From JAISGQ01 sp045604155 (lineage in GTDB: Bacteria; Bacillota; Clostridia; Oscillospirales; Acutalibacteraceae), in NCBI GenBank assembly GCA_045604155.1, contig JAZUNN010000039.1, positions 1-18,505 of the forward strand: DNA of 18,505 bases, written 5' to 3'. The position numbers and the translations under genes are program-made. The notes under the pieces were generated by a model. It searched no databases. It was not told where the DNA came from and saw nothing but the letters and a program-made list of their open reading frames with translations. Positions 6,848 through 14,781 of this stretch are shown here, piece after piece (within the stretch, counting starts at the first letter, position 1; each line of letters begins with the position of its first letter).

Positions 6848-7977
6848 TGACAGTTGCAGAAAATAATGAACTCGGCACAAAGACTGCGAAGATTCATGAG
6901 CCTTTTGTCAGAATGGTTGCACGAGAAGAAATTCCGTTTCATAAGTCGCTGCTTATTCGTGCAGCTGCGATTGCAGCCTCTCTTGTTGTATCGGGTCTTC
7001 TGATAATGGCATTGACAAAGATGAATCCGTTCCTTGTTTATGCTGCTATGTTTGAAGGTGCATTCGGAACAGATTATCTTATCTGGAATACAATCAGAGA
7101 TGCAATGCTTCTTCTCTGTGTCGGTATCGGACTTGCTCCTGCATTTAAAATGAGATTCTGGAACATCGGTGCAGAAGGACAGATACTTGTAGGTGCTATT
7201 GCATCTGCTGCAATGATGATTTATTTCAAGGATATTAATCAGACACTTCTTCTTATCCTTATGGGTGTATCGAGCCTTGTTATCGGTGCATTATGGGGAC
7301 TTCTTCCTGCAATATTTAAGGCAAAATGGGGAACAAATGAAACCCTGTTTACCCTTATGATGAACTATATTGCAATCAGATTTGCTGCATATTTTGTTAC
7401 TCTCTGGGAAAATCCCAAAAACTCCAACTCCGTTGGTGTTATCAACCTCAGCGGAAAAGAGGGTTGGTTTCCTGAAATATTCGGAGAAAAATATGTGCTC
7501 AATGTCATTCTTGTAATCGGTCTTGCAGCACTTGTTTATTTCTATCTGAAGAAAACCAAGCAGGGTTACGAAATTTCCATAGTCGGTGAATCTGAAAACA
7601 CTGCAAGATATGCAGGTATCAATGTCAAGAAGGTTATAATCAGAACCATGCTTATTTCCGGTGCAATCTGCGGTTTTGCAGGCTTCATTGCAGTTGGCGG
7701 TGTAGGACATACCATTTCGACAACCACAGCAGGCGGCAGAGGTTTTACTGCTATAATTGTTGCATGGATGGCAAAGTTCAATACATTCGTAATGATTGCA
7801 GTTTCATTCCTTATTGTTTTCCTTGACATGGGAGCCTGTGAAATTGCATCAAGATTCAATATGAATGAATATATATCTGATATGATCACAGGTATTATTC
7901 TTTTCTTCATCCTTGGATGTGAATTCTTTATCAAGTACCGTCTTGTATTCAGACACAAGGAAAAGGAGGTGGCATAA
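6847..7977 (+). CDS. Nucleoside ABC transporter permease 1 (BPD_transp_2 family, NupB/YufP-like)
   Basis: A 376-residue membrane protein of the LivH/LivM/RbsC-type permease family. After a polar N-terminus of about 30 residues come many hydrophobic segments, the first about residues 33-57. The family hallmark NIGAEGQILVGA lies near residues 106-117. The motif around YAGINVKKV, followed by the small-residue helix SGAICGFAGFI, contacts the ATPase in this family. The start overlaps the ATPase stop by one base, with GGAGG in the end of the ATPase gene serving as ribosome binding site, so translation is probably coupled. It should form the heteromeric channel with the next gene product. The family is certain; the nucleoside substrate is inferred from the lipoprotein and xpt. 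Confidence 0.92.
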   Translation: MTVAENNELGTKTAKIHEPFVRMVAREEIPFHKSLLIRAAAIAASLVVSGLLIMALTKMNPFLVYAAMFEGAFGTDYLIWNTIRDAMLLLCVGIGLAPAFKMRFWNIGAEGQILVGAIASAAMMIYFKDINQTLLLILMGVSSLVIGALWGLLPAIFKAKWGTNETLFTLMMNYIAIRFAAYFVTLWENPKNSNSVGVINLSGKEGWFPEIFGEKYVLNVILVIGLAALVYFYLKKTKQGYEISIVGESENTARYAGINVKKVIIRTMLISGAICGFAGFIAVGGVGHTISTTTAGGRGFTAIIVAWMAKFNTFVMIAVSFLIVFLDMGACEIASRFNMNEYISDMITGIILFFILGCEFFIKYRLVFRHKEKEVA

Positions 7978-7981
7978 GTAA

Positions 7982-9034
7982 ATGGATGCAATCATAACAT
8001 ATATTCAGGCAGCTGTTATTTTTGGTACAGTACTTATGCTTGGCGGATTAGGTGAAATTCTTACCGAAAAGTCCGGTAACCTTAACCTTGGTGTTCCGGG
8101 TATCATGTATCTTGGCGGTATTTCCAGTCTTGCAGGCGTTTTCTTCTATGAAAATGCAGTTGACACTCCCAATAAGCTTCTTTGTGTTGTTATTGCAATG
8201 CTCTGCGGTTTCTTTGGAGCAATGTTCGGCGGTCTTATATACAGCTTCCTTACAATCACACTCAGAGCAAATCAGAATGTTACCGGTCTTGCCATAACCA
8301 TTTTCGGTACTGGTGTTGCAAACTTCTTTGGTGGTCTTCTGAACAAGTCCGCAGGCGGCGTTGGACAGATCCGTGTTGATGTTACAAGTTCTGCATTCAG
8401 AGCCAATATTCCTTTCCTTGCCAATCTTGGTATAGTCGGAAGAATTCTTTTCTACTACGGATTTATGGTTTATCTTGCTGTAATTCTTGCAATTCTGCTT
8501 CAGCTTTTCTTCAACAAAACAAGAATTGGTCTGAATCTTCGTGCAGTTGGCGAGAATCCCGCAACCGCAGATGCAGCAGGCGTTAATGTAACAAGGTATA
8601 AATATCTTGCCACATGTATAGGTGCAGGTATATCCGGTCTTGGCGGTGTGTTTTTTGTTATGGACTACACAAAGGGCACATGGAGCAATGGCGGTGATAT
8701 AGAAGCACTTGGCTGGCTTGCGGTTGCACTTGTTATTTTCACATCATGGAAATCAATAAATGCTATCTGGGGTGCATATTTCTTCGGTGCTCTTTACTGG
8801 CTCAGCACTTATATTCCTGTCATACTCAGATCGATTGAATATGACAAGGATAATAAATTCCTTGATGGAATCATTTCAGGAATAGTAAATATGAGCCGAG
8901 GCGGACAGGAGTTGTTTGAAATGACTCCGTATATTGCAACTATTATTGTTCTTATTTTTGTAAGTCTTAGAAAGAAAAAGGAAAATCTTGGACCTGCAAG
9001 TCTTGGACAGCTTTATTTCCGTGAAGAAAGATAA
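7982..9034 (+). CDS. Nucleoside ABC transporter permease 2 (BPD_transp_2 family, NupC/YufQ-like)
   Basis: A 350-residue permease, shorter at its N-terminus than its partner. It has the subfamily signature LTEKSGNLNLGVPGIMYLGG near residues 27-46 (compare NLGVEGMM in relatives). The conserved RAVGENPATADAAGVNV loop before SGLGGVFFV is the probable ATPase-coupling region. Several hydrophobic helices span the protein. The gene begins 4 bases after permease 1 stops, and GGAGGT (7965-7970) lies within the end of that gene. It completes the lipoprotein-ATPase-permease-permease set. No clear terminator follows before the promoter at 9051. Confidence 0.92.
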   Translation: MDAIITYIQAAVIFGTVLMLGGLGEILTEKSGNLNLGVPGIMYLGGISSLAGVFFYENAVDTPNKLLCVVIAMLCGFFGAMFGGLIYSFLTITLRANQNVTGLAITIFGTGVANFFGGLLNKSAGGVGQIRVDVTSSAFRANIPFLANLGIVGRILFYYGFMVYLAVILAILLQLFFNKTRIGLNLRAVGENPATADAAGVNVTRYKYLATCIGAGISGLGGVFFVMDYTKGTWSNGGDIEALGWLAVALVIFTSWKSINAIWGAYFFGALYWLSTYIPVILRSIEYDKDNKFLDGIISGIVNMSRGGQELFEMTPYIATIIVLIFVSLRKKKENLGPASLGQLYFREER

Positions 9035-9050
9035 TTTTTCGTAATAATGA

Positions 9051-9079
9051 TTTACATTAATGTTTTAATCGTGTAAAAT
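9051..9079 (+). promoter_or_regulatory. Promoter for the zinc-ribbon membrane protein gene
   Basis: TTTACA (9051-9056), exactly 17 bases, then TAAAAT (9074-9079). The expected start is near 9086, giving a leader of about 24 bases that contains the GGAGGT ribosome binding site. Confidence 0.6.
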
Positions 9080-9109
9080 GATTACAATAAACCATTGGAG
9101 GTAAGTAAT

Positions 9110-9886
9110 ATGTTTTGTTCGAATTGTGGCACAAAAAATGATGACAATGCATTGTTCTGCGCTGAATGCGGTACTTCCTTGAAGAATGCTGCAGATAATG
9201 CTGCTCAGGGTAATTTCTATACCCAGCCCCAGCAGCCGATGTATCAGCAGCCCCAGCAGCCGATGTACCAGCAGCCCCAGCAGCCGATGTATCAGCAGCC
9301 TCAGCAGCCGATGTACCAGCAGCCCCAGCAGCCCCAGCAGGCGGTATATCAGCAGCCCCGTCAGAGAGCAGCTGGAAATTCATTTATGGATTATCCTGTC
9401 CCTGCAGATGCTATAGTTAAACTGCCGTTCCCTTCATTTGTTCTTAAGTTTATTAAAATGGGCACCTGGACATTTTATTTCATAGCAATGTTTTTTGCAT
9501 GGCTTTCTGTTTCAGGAATGAAGGGTGGAGCAAATCTGTTTGAATGCTCTTTTGCTCCCGGATATGTCAAATATATGATAGACGGATTTGGCGCAGTTTC
9601 TACATTTGGAATATTCACTATTCTTATAATTGTTGCTGTTATTGCACTTCAGGTTGTTAACCTCTTTATTCCCAAGAAGCTTCCCATTCCTCAGATTGTA
9701 CTTTGTGCTGCACCTGCACTTATCACATTTCTGTATATGATAGTTACCTGGATTGTAATGGCTTCTTATTATGGTGCTGCAGGCCCCGGTTTCGGCGCAT
9801 GGTTTGTCTTTATTCTTTCAAGCCTTGAGACCGCTGCATTCATTCTCTTCCAGAAGGGCAAGAGCGAGCCTCTTTTCAAGGCATAA
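9110..9886 (+). CDS. Zinc-ribbon membrane protein with Gln/Pro-rich tandem repeats; function unknown
   Basis: A 258-residue protein in three parts. First comes an N-terminal zinc ribbon, CSNCG...CAECG (Cys3, Cys6, Cys17, Cys20), of the zinc-ribbon_2 kind often found at the start of Firmicute membrane proteins. Then a Gln/Pro/Tyr-rich linker (about residues 39-85) is built from an 8-residue unit QPQQPMYQ. Last are four probable membrane helices (about residues 118-137, 162-187, 194-218 and 227-247). The start is the ATG at 9110, because GGAGGT (9097-9102) sits 7 bases before it; the TTG at 9095 overlaps that site and is rejected. The gene is a single transcription unit between its own promoter and terminator. 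The linker should be disordered and cytosolic if the ribbon is cytosolic. I cannot assign a function. Confidence 0.88.
   Translation: MFCSNCGTKNDDNALFCAECGTSLKNAADNAAQGNFYTQPQQPMYQQPQQPMYQQPQQPMYQQPQQPMYQQPQQPQQAVYQQPRQRAAGNSFMDYPVPADAIVKLPFPSFVLKFIKMGTWTFYFIAMFFAWLSVSGMKGGANLFECSFAPGYVKYMIDGFGAVSTFGIFTILIIVAVIALQVVNLFIPKKLPIPQIVLCAAPALITFLYMIVTWIVMASYYGAAGPGFGAWFVFILSSLETAAFILFQKGKSEPLFKA
9224..9319 (+). repeat. Four tandem copies of a 24-base coding repeat, followed by a diverged copy
   Basis: The unit begins CAGCCCCAGCAGCCGATG and ends TAY-CAG. It occurs at 9224, 9248, 9272 and 9296, and a changed copy with an extra CCCCAGCAG follows at 9320-9352. The only differences among the four copies are TAT/TAC/TAT/TAC in order and one CCC to CCT in the fourth. 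It is in frame in the zinc-ribbon protein gene, encoding QPQQPMYQ. Confidence 0.95.
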
Positions 9887-9896
9887 TTTAATGATT

Positions 9897-9927
9897 AAAG
9901 GAGAAGCTGATGCTTCTCCTTTTTCTT
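9897..9927 (+). terminator. Rho-independent terminator of the zinc-ribbon protein gene
   Basis: An 11-bp stem, AAAGGAGAAGC (9897-9907) and GCTTCTCCTTT (9912-9922), with loop TGAT is followed by TTCTT. It sits 10 bases after the stop codon. Confidence 0.85.
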
Positions 9928-9929
9928 AT

Positions 9930-9971
9930 AATGTAAAATTAAAAGCTCGTTCTTATAAAAGAACGAGCTTT
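9930..9971 (-). terminator. Terminator of the gltX-glnS operon (likely bidirectional)
   Basis: A 13-bp perfect stem, AAAGCTCGTTCTT (9942-9954) and AAGAACGAGCTTT (9959-9971), with loop ATAA. Read on the - strand it comes just after the glnS stop and is followed by TTAATTTTACAT. Together with the hairpin at 9897 it separates two convergent transcription units. Confidence 0.88.
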
Positions 9972-9980
9972 ATTGATTAT

Positions 9981-11669
9981 TTATTTTGCGTAGCTGTCCT
10001 TGAGTTCAACAGAACGGTTGAAAACAAGTTTTTCGGGTGTTGAGTCAACATTATCAACACAGAAATAACCGAGTCTGAGGAACTGGAAACCATCACCGGG
10101 CTTTGCTTTTGCCAGAGAAGGCTCAAGCTTGCAGCCATTGAGAACGGTCAGAGAGTTGGGGTTGATGAACTGCATGAAATCAACATCAGCTGCATCAGGA
10201 GAGGGAACAGTGAACAGACGGTCAAAAAGTCTGACCTCAGCATCAACGGCATCTGCACAGTTGACCCAGTGGATAGTACCTTTGACCTTTACGCCCTCGG
10301 GAGGATTGCCGCCACGGGTAGATTCGTCATACTCTGCGTAAACCTCAACAACATTGCCGTTTTCGTCTTTCTTGCAGCCTGTACACTTTACGATGTAAGT
10401 GCCCTTAAGACGTACGAGATTACCGGGGAACATACGGAAGTATTTCTTCTCGGGAACTTCCATAAAGTCGTCAGCTTCAATATACAGCTCACGGCTGAAG
10501 GTGATCTTTCTGGTGCCTGCATTCTCGTCCTGAGGATTGTTTTCAACCTCAAATTCCTCGGTCTGTCCCTCGGGATAGTTGGTGATAACAAGCTTTACGG
10601 GATTGAGAACAGCCATTGCTCTTGTTGCGTGAGCATTAAGATCTTCACGCAGGCAGAATTCAAGGAAACTCCACTGAACGGTGGAAGGATTCTTTGCAAC
10701 ACCGATTCTCTCACAGAAATTCTTGATGGAATCGGGGGTGTAGCCACGGCGGCGAAGAGCAGCAAGAGTGGGCATTCTCGGATCATCCCATCCGCCAACG
10801 ATACCGTCTTCAATCATCTTGCGCAGCTTACGCTTGGAAAGAACTGTATAGTCGATTGCCAGACGGGCAAACTCAATCTGTCGAGGCTTGCTGGGAACTG
10901 AAACGTGATCGCATACCCAGTCATAAAGGGGTCTGTGGTCTTCATATTCAAGAGAACAGAGGGAATGTGTGATATGCTCAAGAGCATCACCGATGGGATG
11001 AGCAAAGTCATACATGGGGTAGATGCACCATTCGTCACCTGTGCGATGGTGTGTCATGTGCTTGATTCTGTAGATAACAGGATCACGCATATTCCAGTTG
11101 CCTGATGCAAGATCGATCTTTGCACGGAGAGTCATCTTACCGTCGGGGAATTCACCGTTTTTCATTCTCTCGAAAAGATCAAGGCTTTCTTCCATAGGTC
11201 TGTCACGATAGGGAGAGGTAGCAGGAGTGTTATAGTCACCACGCATCTCCTTCATCTGCTCAGGAGTCAGCTCACAGACATAAGCAAGACCCTTCTTGAT
11301 AAGCTCAACAGCAAATTCATAGGTCTGCTGGAAATATTCGGAAGCGAAGCAGTAGTTGTCCCAGTCATATCCGAGCCAGTGGATATCGTTTTTGATGGCT
11401 TCGACAAATTCTTCCTTTTCTTTGGTGGGGTTTGTATCGTCCATACGAAGGTTGCAGGTACCGCCGAATTTTTCAGCCATGCCGAAGTCAATGCAGAGTG
11501 CCTTTACGTGACCGATGTGCAGCCAGCCGTTGGGTTCAGGCGGGAAACGGGTGTGAACCTTCATGCCTTCACAGCGCTGTCCGGGCTTAAGATCGTCGAT
11601 TATAGCCTGCTCAATAAAGCTGCCGGCAGCGTTTTCTTCGTTTGTGATGTTTTTGATTTCTTCAGACAT
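9981..11669 (-). CDS. glnS: Glutaminyl-tRNA synthetase
   Basis: GlnRS charges tRNA-Gln with glutamine in the cytosol. The 562-residue length is close to the roughly 550 of bacterial GlnRS. The class I HIGH motif is in PPEPNGWLHIGH (residues 44-54), where the first Pro-rich part is typical of GlnRS rather than GluRS. The KMSKS equivalent is LSKRK (277-281). The C-terminal part is the beta-barrel anticodon-binding region ending in FNRSVELKDSYAK. It is downstream of gltX; the gltX stop overlaps the glnS ribosome binding site (TGAGGAGG), so translation is probably coupled. Many Firmicutes lack GlnRS and make Gln-tRNA by amidation, so this gene is informative about the organism. No T-box leader is visible. 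Confidence 0.97.
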   Translation of the reverse strand: MSEEIKNITNEENAAGSFIEQAIIDDLKPGQRCEGMKVHTRFPPEPNGWLHIGHVKALCIDFGMAEKFGGTCNLRMDDTNPTKEKEEFVEAIKNDIHWLGYDWDNYCFASEYFQQTYEFAVELIKKGLAYVCELTPEQMKEMRGDYNTPATSPYRDRPMEESLDLFERMKNGEFPDGKMTLRAKIDLASGNWNMRDPVIYRIKHMTHHRTGDEWCIYPMYDFAHPIGDALEHITHSLCSLEYEDHRPLYDWVCDHVSVPSKPRQIEFARLAIDYTVLSKRKLRKMIEDGIVGGWDDPRMPTLAALRRRGYTPDSIKNFCERIGVAKNPSTVQWSFLEFCLREDLNAHATRAMAVLNPVKLVITNYPEGQTEEFEVENNPQDENAGTRKITFSRELYIEADDFMEVPEKKYFRMFPGNLVRLKGTYIVKCTGCKKDENGNVVEVYAEYDESTRGGNPPEGVKVKGTIHWVNCADAVDAEVRLFDRLFTVPSPDAADVDFMQFINPNSLTVLNGCKLEPSLAKAKPGDGFQFLRLGYFCVDNVDSTPEKLVFNRSVELKDSYAK

Positions 11670-11682
11670 TATTATTTCCTCC

Positions 11683-13119
11683 TCAGGAGAGCTTAGTAAG
11701 ACCGATGTTTAGTCTGCGCATGGACTCTTCCTTGCCAAGAATGCCAAGAACTTCAACTGCACCGCCGGGAGTTACCATACGACCGGATGCAGCGATTCTG
11801 ACAGGCCACATGAGCAGTCCGTTCTTGACTTCGAGTCTGGTTGCAAGATTAATAAGGCAATCATGGATTGATTCGGTGTTCCATTCGGTAATAGCATCAA
11901 GCTCGGGAATTGCAGCTTCAAGCATCTGCTTGCTGCTTTCGACAGAACTCTTTGACTTCTTGTTTACAAAGAAATCAAGAGGATAATCGTCAAGAGTGTC
12001 GATGAATTCAATCTGTGCAGGAATCTCAGAAAGAACCTCGGTTCTCTGATGCAGGCACTTTGCAATAAGCATTGTATCCGCCTGTTCGCTCTGTACTCCC
12101 TGACGGATAAAGGGAAGAGCAGTTTCATGGAATTTTTCGAGATCCATTGCACGGATATATTCAGCATTTACCCAGCGCATCTTGTCGGGGTCGTAGATAG
12201 CAGGAGACTTGGAGATGCCATCAATATCAAATGCTTCGATGAGCTCGGGGAGAGAGAAAATCTCACGCTCGCCTTTAGGTGCCCAGCCAAGAAGAGCAAT
12301 ATAGTTGATGATAGCTTCGGTGAGGTAGCCCTTTGCAACCAGATCCTGATAGGATGCATCGCCGTTTCTCTTGGAAAGCTTGTTCTGGGCGTCCTTCATA
12401 ATGGGAGAGCAGTGAACATAGATGGGCTTTTCCCAACCGAATGCTTCGTAGAGAAGGTTGTATTTGGGGGTGGAGGAAAGGTACTCACTGCCTCGGACTA
12501 CGTGAGTGATGTTCATAAGGTGATCATCGATTACGTTTGCAAAGTTATATGTGGGCAGACCGTCGGATTTAAGAAGAATCTGATCCTCAAGCTCCTCGTT
12601 GTCTACTGTGATAGTGCCGAATACAGCATCGTCAAAGGAAGTCTTGCCTTCCTTGGGCATCTTCTGACGAATAACATAAGGCTCGCCTGCTTCAGCTCTC
12701 TTACGTGCTTCCTCAAGGGTAAGCTCACGGCAGTGACCGTCATACTTTGCGATACCGCCTGCGGCTTCTCTTACCTGTGCGAGACGCTCCTCGGTGCAGA
12801 AGCAATAATATGCATGTCCGCTTTCGCAGAGCTGCTCGGCATACTTTTTGTAAATATCTCTGCGCTCAGACTGGATATAGGGACCAAAATCGCCGCCTAC
12901 GTCAGGACCTTCGTCCCAGTTAAGACCTGTTTCCTTGAGGGTTGCGAAGATAACTTCACAAGCGCCTTCGACATATCGTCCCTGATCAGTATCTTCGATT
13001 CTGAGAATGAAGTCACCGCCGAGTTTCTTTGTGAGAAGGTACTCATAAAGTGCTGTACGAAGATTTCCTATATGCATATAGCCTGTAGGAGAGGGTGCAA
13101 ATCTTGTTCTTGCTTTCAT
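11683..13119 (-). CDS. gltX: Glutamyl-tRNA synthetase
   Basis: A 478-residue class I synthetase charging tRNA-Glu. HIGH-type motif HIGN is in APSPTGYMHIGNLRTA (residues 16-19), and the KMSKS motif is KLSKR (247-251). A CFC...HC cluster (Cys106, Cys108, Cys130) lies where some bacterial GluRS hold zinc. The C-terminal part is the helical anticodon-binding domain. I start at the ATG at 13119, because AGGGTGG lies 8 bases upstream of it. The GTG at 13131, which would add four residues, overlaps that site. It is the first gene of a gltX-glnS operon, driven by the promoter at 13159-13187. With GlnRS present, this enzyme is expected to discriminate against tRNA-Gln; that is inference. Confidence 0.96.
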   Translation of the reverse strand: MKARTRFAPSPTGYMHIGNLRTALYEYLLTKKLGGDFILRIEDTDQGRYVEGACEVIFATLKETGLNWDEGPDVGGDFGPYIQSERRDIYKKYAEQLCESGHAYYCFCTEERLAQVREAAGGIAKYDGHCRELTLEEARKRAEAGEPYVIRQKMPKEGKTSFDDAVFGTITVDNEELEDQILLKSDGLPTYNFANVIDDHLMNITHVVRGSEYLSSTPKYNLLYEAFGWEKPIYVHCSPIMKDAQNKLSKRNGDASYQDLVAKGYLTEAIINYIALLGWAPKGEREIFSLPELIEAFDIDGISKSPAIYDPDKMRWVNAEYIRAMDLEKFHETALPFIRQGVQSEQADTMLIAKCLHQRTEVLSEIPAQIEFIDTLDDYPLDFFVNKKSKSSVESSKQMLEAAIPELDAITEWNTESIHDCLINLATRLEVKNGLLMWPVRIAASGRMVTPGGAVEVLGILGKEESMRRLNIGLTKLS

Positions 13120-13158
13120 GGATATAACCACCCTTTATTTGAATTTCAATCACAGTTA

Positions 13159-13187
13159 ATAATACCGCAATATCTTCCGTCCGTCAA
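13159..13187 (-). promoter_or_regulatory. Strong promoter of the gltX-glnS operon
   Basis: On the - strand: TTGACG (13187-13182), exactly 17 bases, then TATTAT (13164-13159). The start would be near 13152, giving a leader of about 33 bases. That is too short for a T-box. Confidence 0.75.
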
Positions 13188-13220
13188 CAAAAAGAAATCA
13201 AAATGTACACACAAAAACTA

Positions 13221-13249
13221 TTGTTTTTTTATTCCCTATGATGTAAAAT
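13221..13249 (+). promoter_or_regulatory. Promoter of the M50 peptidase-scpAB operon
   Basis: TTGTTT (13221-13226), 17 bases, then TAAAAT (13244-13249). A perfect TATAAT also occurs at 13259-13264, but without a fitting -35. The promoter is divergent from that of gltX, with the -35 elements about 33 bases apart. Confidence 0.5.
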
Positions 13250-13279
13250 TAATACCAATATAATAGCGGAGGTATAGCT

Positions 13280-14056
13280 ATGTGGTTTTTAGGTCTGAGT
13301 TTACCGATGATTCTTGTTGGTTTAGCTGTCAGATGTCTTATTATATTTGGAATTCTTCCCGTTCACGAATATGCACATGCAAGAATGGCATATGCATTGG
13401 GTGATGATACTGCAAGCCTGAAAGGTCGAATGACACTCAATCCTCTTGCACATATTGACTGGGTTGGTGCACTCTGCATAATGGTCATCGGATTCGGCTG
13501 GGCAAAGCCTGTACCTGTCAATCCGTATAATTTCACAAACAGAAAACATGTTAAGAGAGGTATGGCTCTTACTGCACTTGCAGGTCCCATGTCAAATCTT
13601 ATCTTTGCACTTATCGCAATGATTATTTTCAGACTTATCTGCTGTTTTTCCGGTGTTGGTCTTACCGAAGCTGCTCCATTCACAAACCTTAATAATTTCT
13701 GCGTTTTCGGCGGAAAGCCGTATATATATAATCAGACATTTGAGATTATTCATTATATTTTCTTTACACTTATAACCATCAATATCTCTCTGGCTGTATT
13801 CAATCTTATTCCCATTCCTCCTCTTGATGGATCAAAGATTCTCTCTGCCTTTATTCCCGACAGAACTTTATACAAGATTTCGGAATTTACAAGAAAGTAC
13901 AGTATGTACATTATGATTGCATTTTTTGCAATTATATATACCGGAATTCTTGATAAGCCTCTTGCATGGATGGGGAATACAATTTTCAACGGATTATGGA
14001 TATGCATCGACTGGCTTTTTGACCTTGTTGGTCTTGGCGTAGCGAGCATAGGTTAG
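13280..14056 (+). CDS. Site-2-protease-family (M50) membrane metallopeptidase
   Basis: A 258-residue integral membrane protein of the small, PDZ-less S2P/YwhC-like group. The zinc-binding HEYAH (His29, Glu30, His33) lies in the first membrane segment. The second zinc ligand motif, NLIPIPPLDGSK (Asp183), lies in a later one. Between them are AGPMSN and further hydrophobic segments. Such proteases cut substrates inside the membrane; the substrate here is unknown. GGAGG lies 7 bases before the ATG. It is the first gene of the cluster leading to scpA, only 5 bases away. This neighbour pair is common in Clostridia, and I infer co-transcription rather than a direct functional link. Confidence 0.92.
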   Translation: MWFLGLSLPMILVGLAVRCLIIFGILPVHEYAHARMAYALGDDTASLKGRMTLNPLAHIDWVGALCIMVIGFGWAKPVPVNPYNFTNRKHVKRGMALTALAGPMSNLIFALIAMIIFRLICCFSGVGLTEAAPFTNLNNFCVFGGKPYIYNQTFEIIHYIFFTLITINISLAVFNLIPIPPLDGSKILSAFIPDRTLYKISEFTRKYSMYIMIAFFAIIYTGILDKPLAWMGNTIFNGLWICIDWLFDLVGLGVASIG

Positions 14057-14061
14057 CGGAT

Positions 14062-14781
14062 ATGGAAAAACCGAATTATAAACTTGAGGTGTTTGAAGGA
14101 CCTCTTGACCTTTTGTTGCATCTCATTTCAAAAAACAAACTTGATATTACTGATATTCCGATTTCAGAGCTTCTTACTCAGTATCTTGAGCACATAGAAT
14201 ATATGCGCAGGGAAAATCTTGATATTGCAAGTGAGTTTCTTACCATGGCATCACGACTTGTTTATATAAAGACAGTGAGCCTGATGCCGAAATCAGAAGA
14301 AGCAGAAGAACTTAAAAAAGAACTTGTCGGTGAACTCATGGAATACCAGCTCTGCAAGCAGATTGCTGAAAAGCTGGCTCTTCGTGCAAACTTTGATTCA
14401 TTTGTAAAGGATGAATCTCCCGTTGAGTTTGACAGGACATACACACTTTCTCACGATGCGCTTATTATCTATAAGGCATATATTGCTGCCGTAGGAAGAG
14501 GAAAGAAAAAGCTTCCGCCTCCTGTGGACAGCTTTACACCTCTTGTGGCAACAAGAATAATTTCAGTTCCGGAAAAAGTTGTTTTCATATTGAAACGACT
14601 TTATAAAAAGACAAAGGTCACTTTTGAGGAGCTTTTTGAAAATGCAGAATCGAGAAGTGAGATGGTCGCTACTTTTCTTGCTCTTCTCGAACTTATAAAA
14701 AAGAACCGTATTGAGATTGACGAAGACGAAAATCTCACGATGGCAGACGGCGGTGGACGTATTTGGAAATCAAAGAATTAA
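14062..14781 (+). CDS. scpA: Segregation and condensation protein A
   Basis: The 239-residue kleisin subunit of the Smc-ScpAB condensin complex, which organises and segregates the chromosome. The N-terminus YKLEVFEGPLDLLLHLISKN and the following DITDIPISELLTQYL are the classic Smc-neck-binding helices. The C-terminal winged-helix (about residues 190-239), starting at VTFEELFENA, binds the Smc head. The middle part is where ScpB binds. The 3' end overlaps scpB by 19 bases. The ribosome binding site is weak (GCGGAT close to the ATG), so translation may depend on coupling to the upstream peptidase gene, which stops 5 bases before. Confidence 0.97.
   Translation: MEKPNYKLEVFEGPLDLLLHLISKNKLDITDIPISELLTQYLEHIEYMRRENLDIASEFLTMASRLVYIKTVSLMPKSEEAEELKKELVGELMEYQLCKQIAEKLALRANFDSFVKDESPVEFDRTYTLSHDALIIYKAYIAAVGRGKKKLPPPVDSFTPLVATRIISVPEKVVFILKRLYKKTKVTFEELFENAESRSEMVATFLALLELIKKNRIEIDEDENLTMADGGGRIWKSKN

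Noticed and set aside
9224..9352. Short regular repeats as a possible CRISPR array
   Set aside because: The repeats are directly contiguous, have no unique spacers and are in frame in a gene.
9057..9383. - strand frame with repeats rich in Ala, Gly and Thr opposite the zinc-ribbon gene
   Set aside because: It is only the reverse reading of the 24-base coding repeat.
13120..13160. T-box leader upstream of gltX
   Set aside because: The leader is only about 33 bases, with no specifier or T-box sequence.
12049..13263. Long open frame (404 codons) on the + strand opposite gltX
   Set aside because: Antisense shadow of a certain synthetase gene. Its translation shows no family features, and it runs through the gltX promoter.
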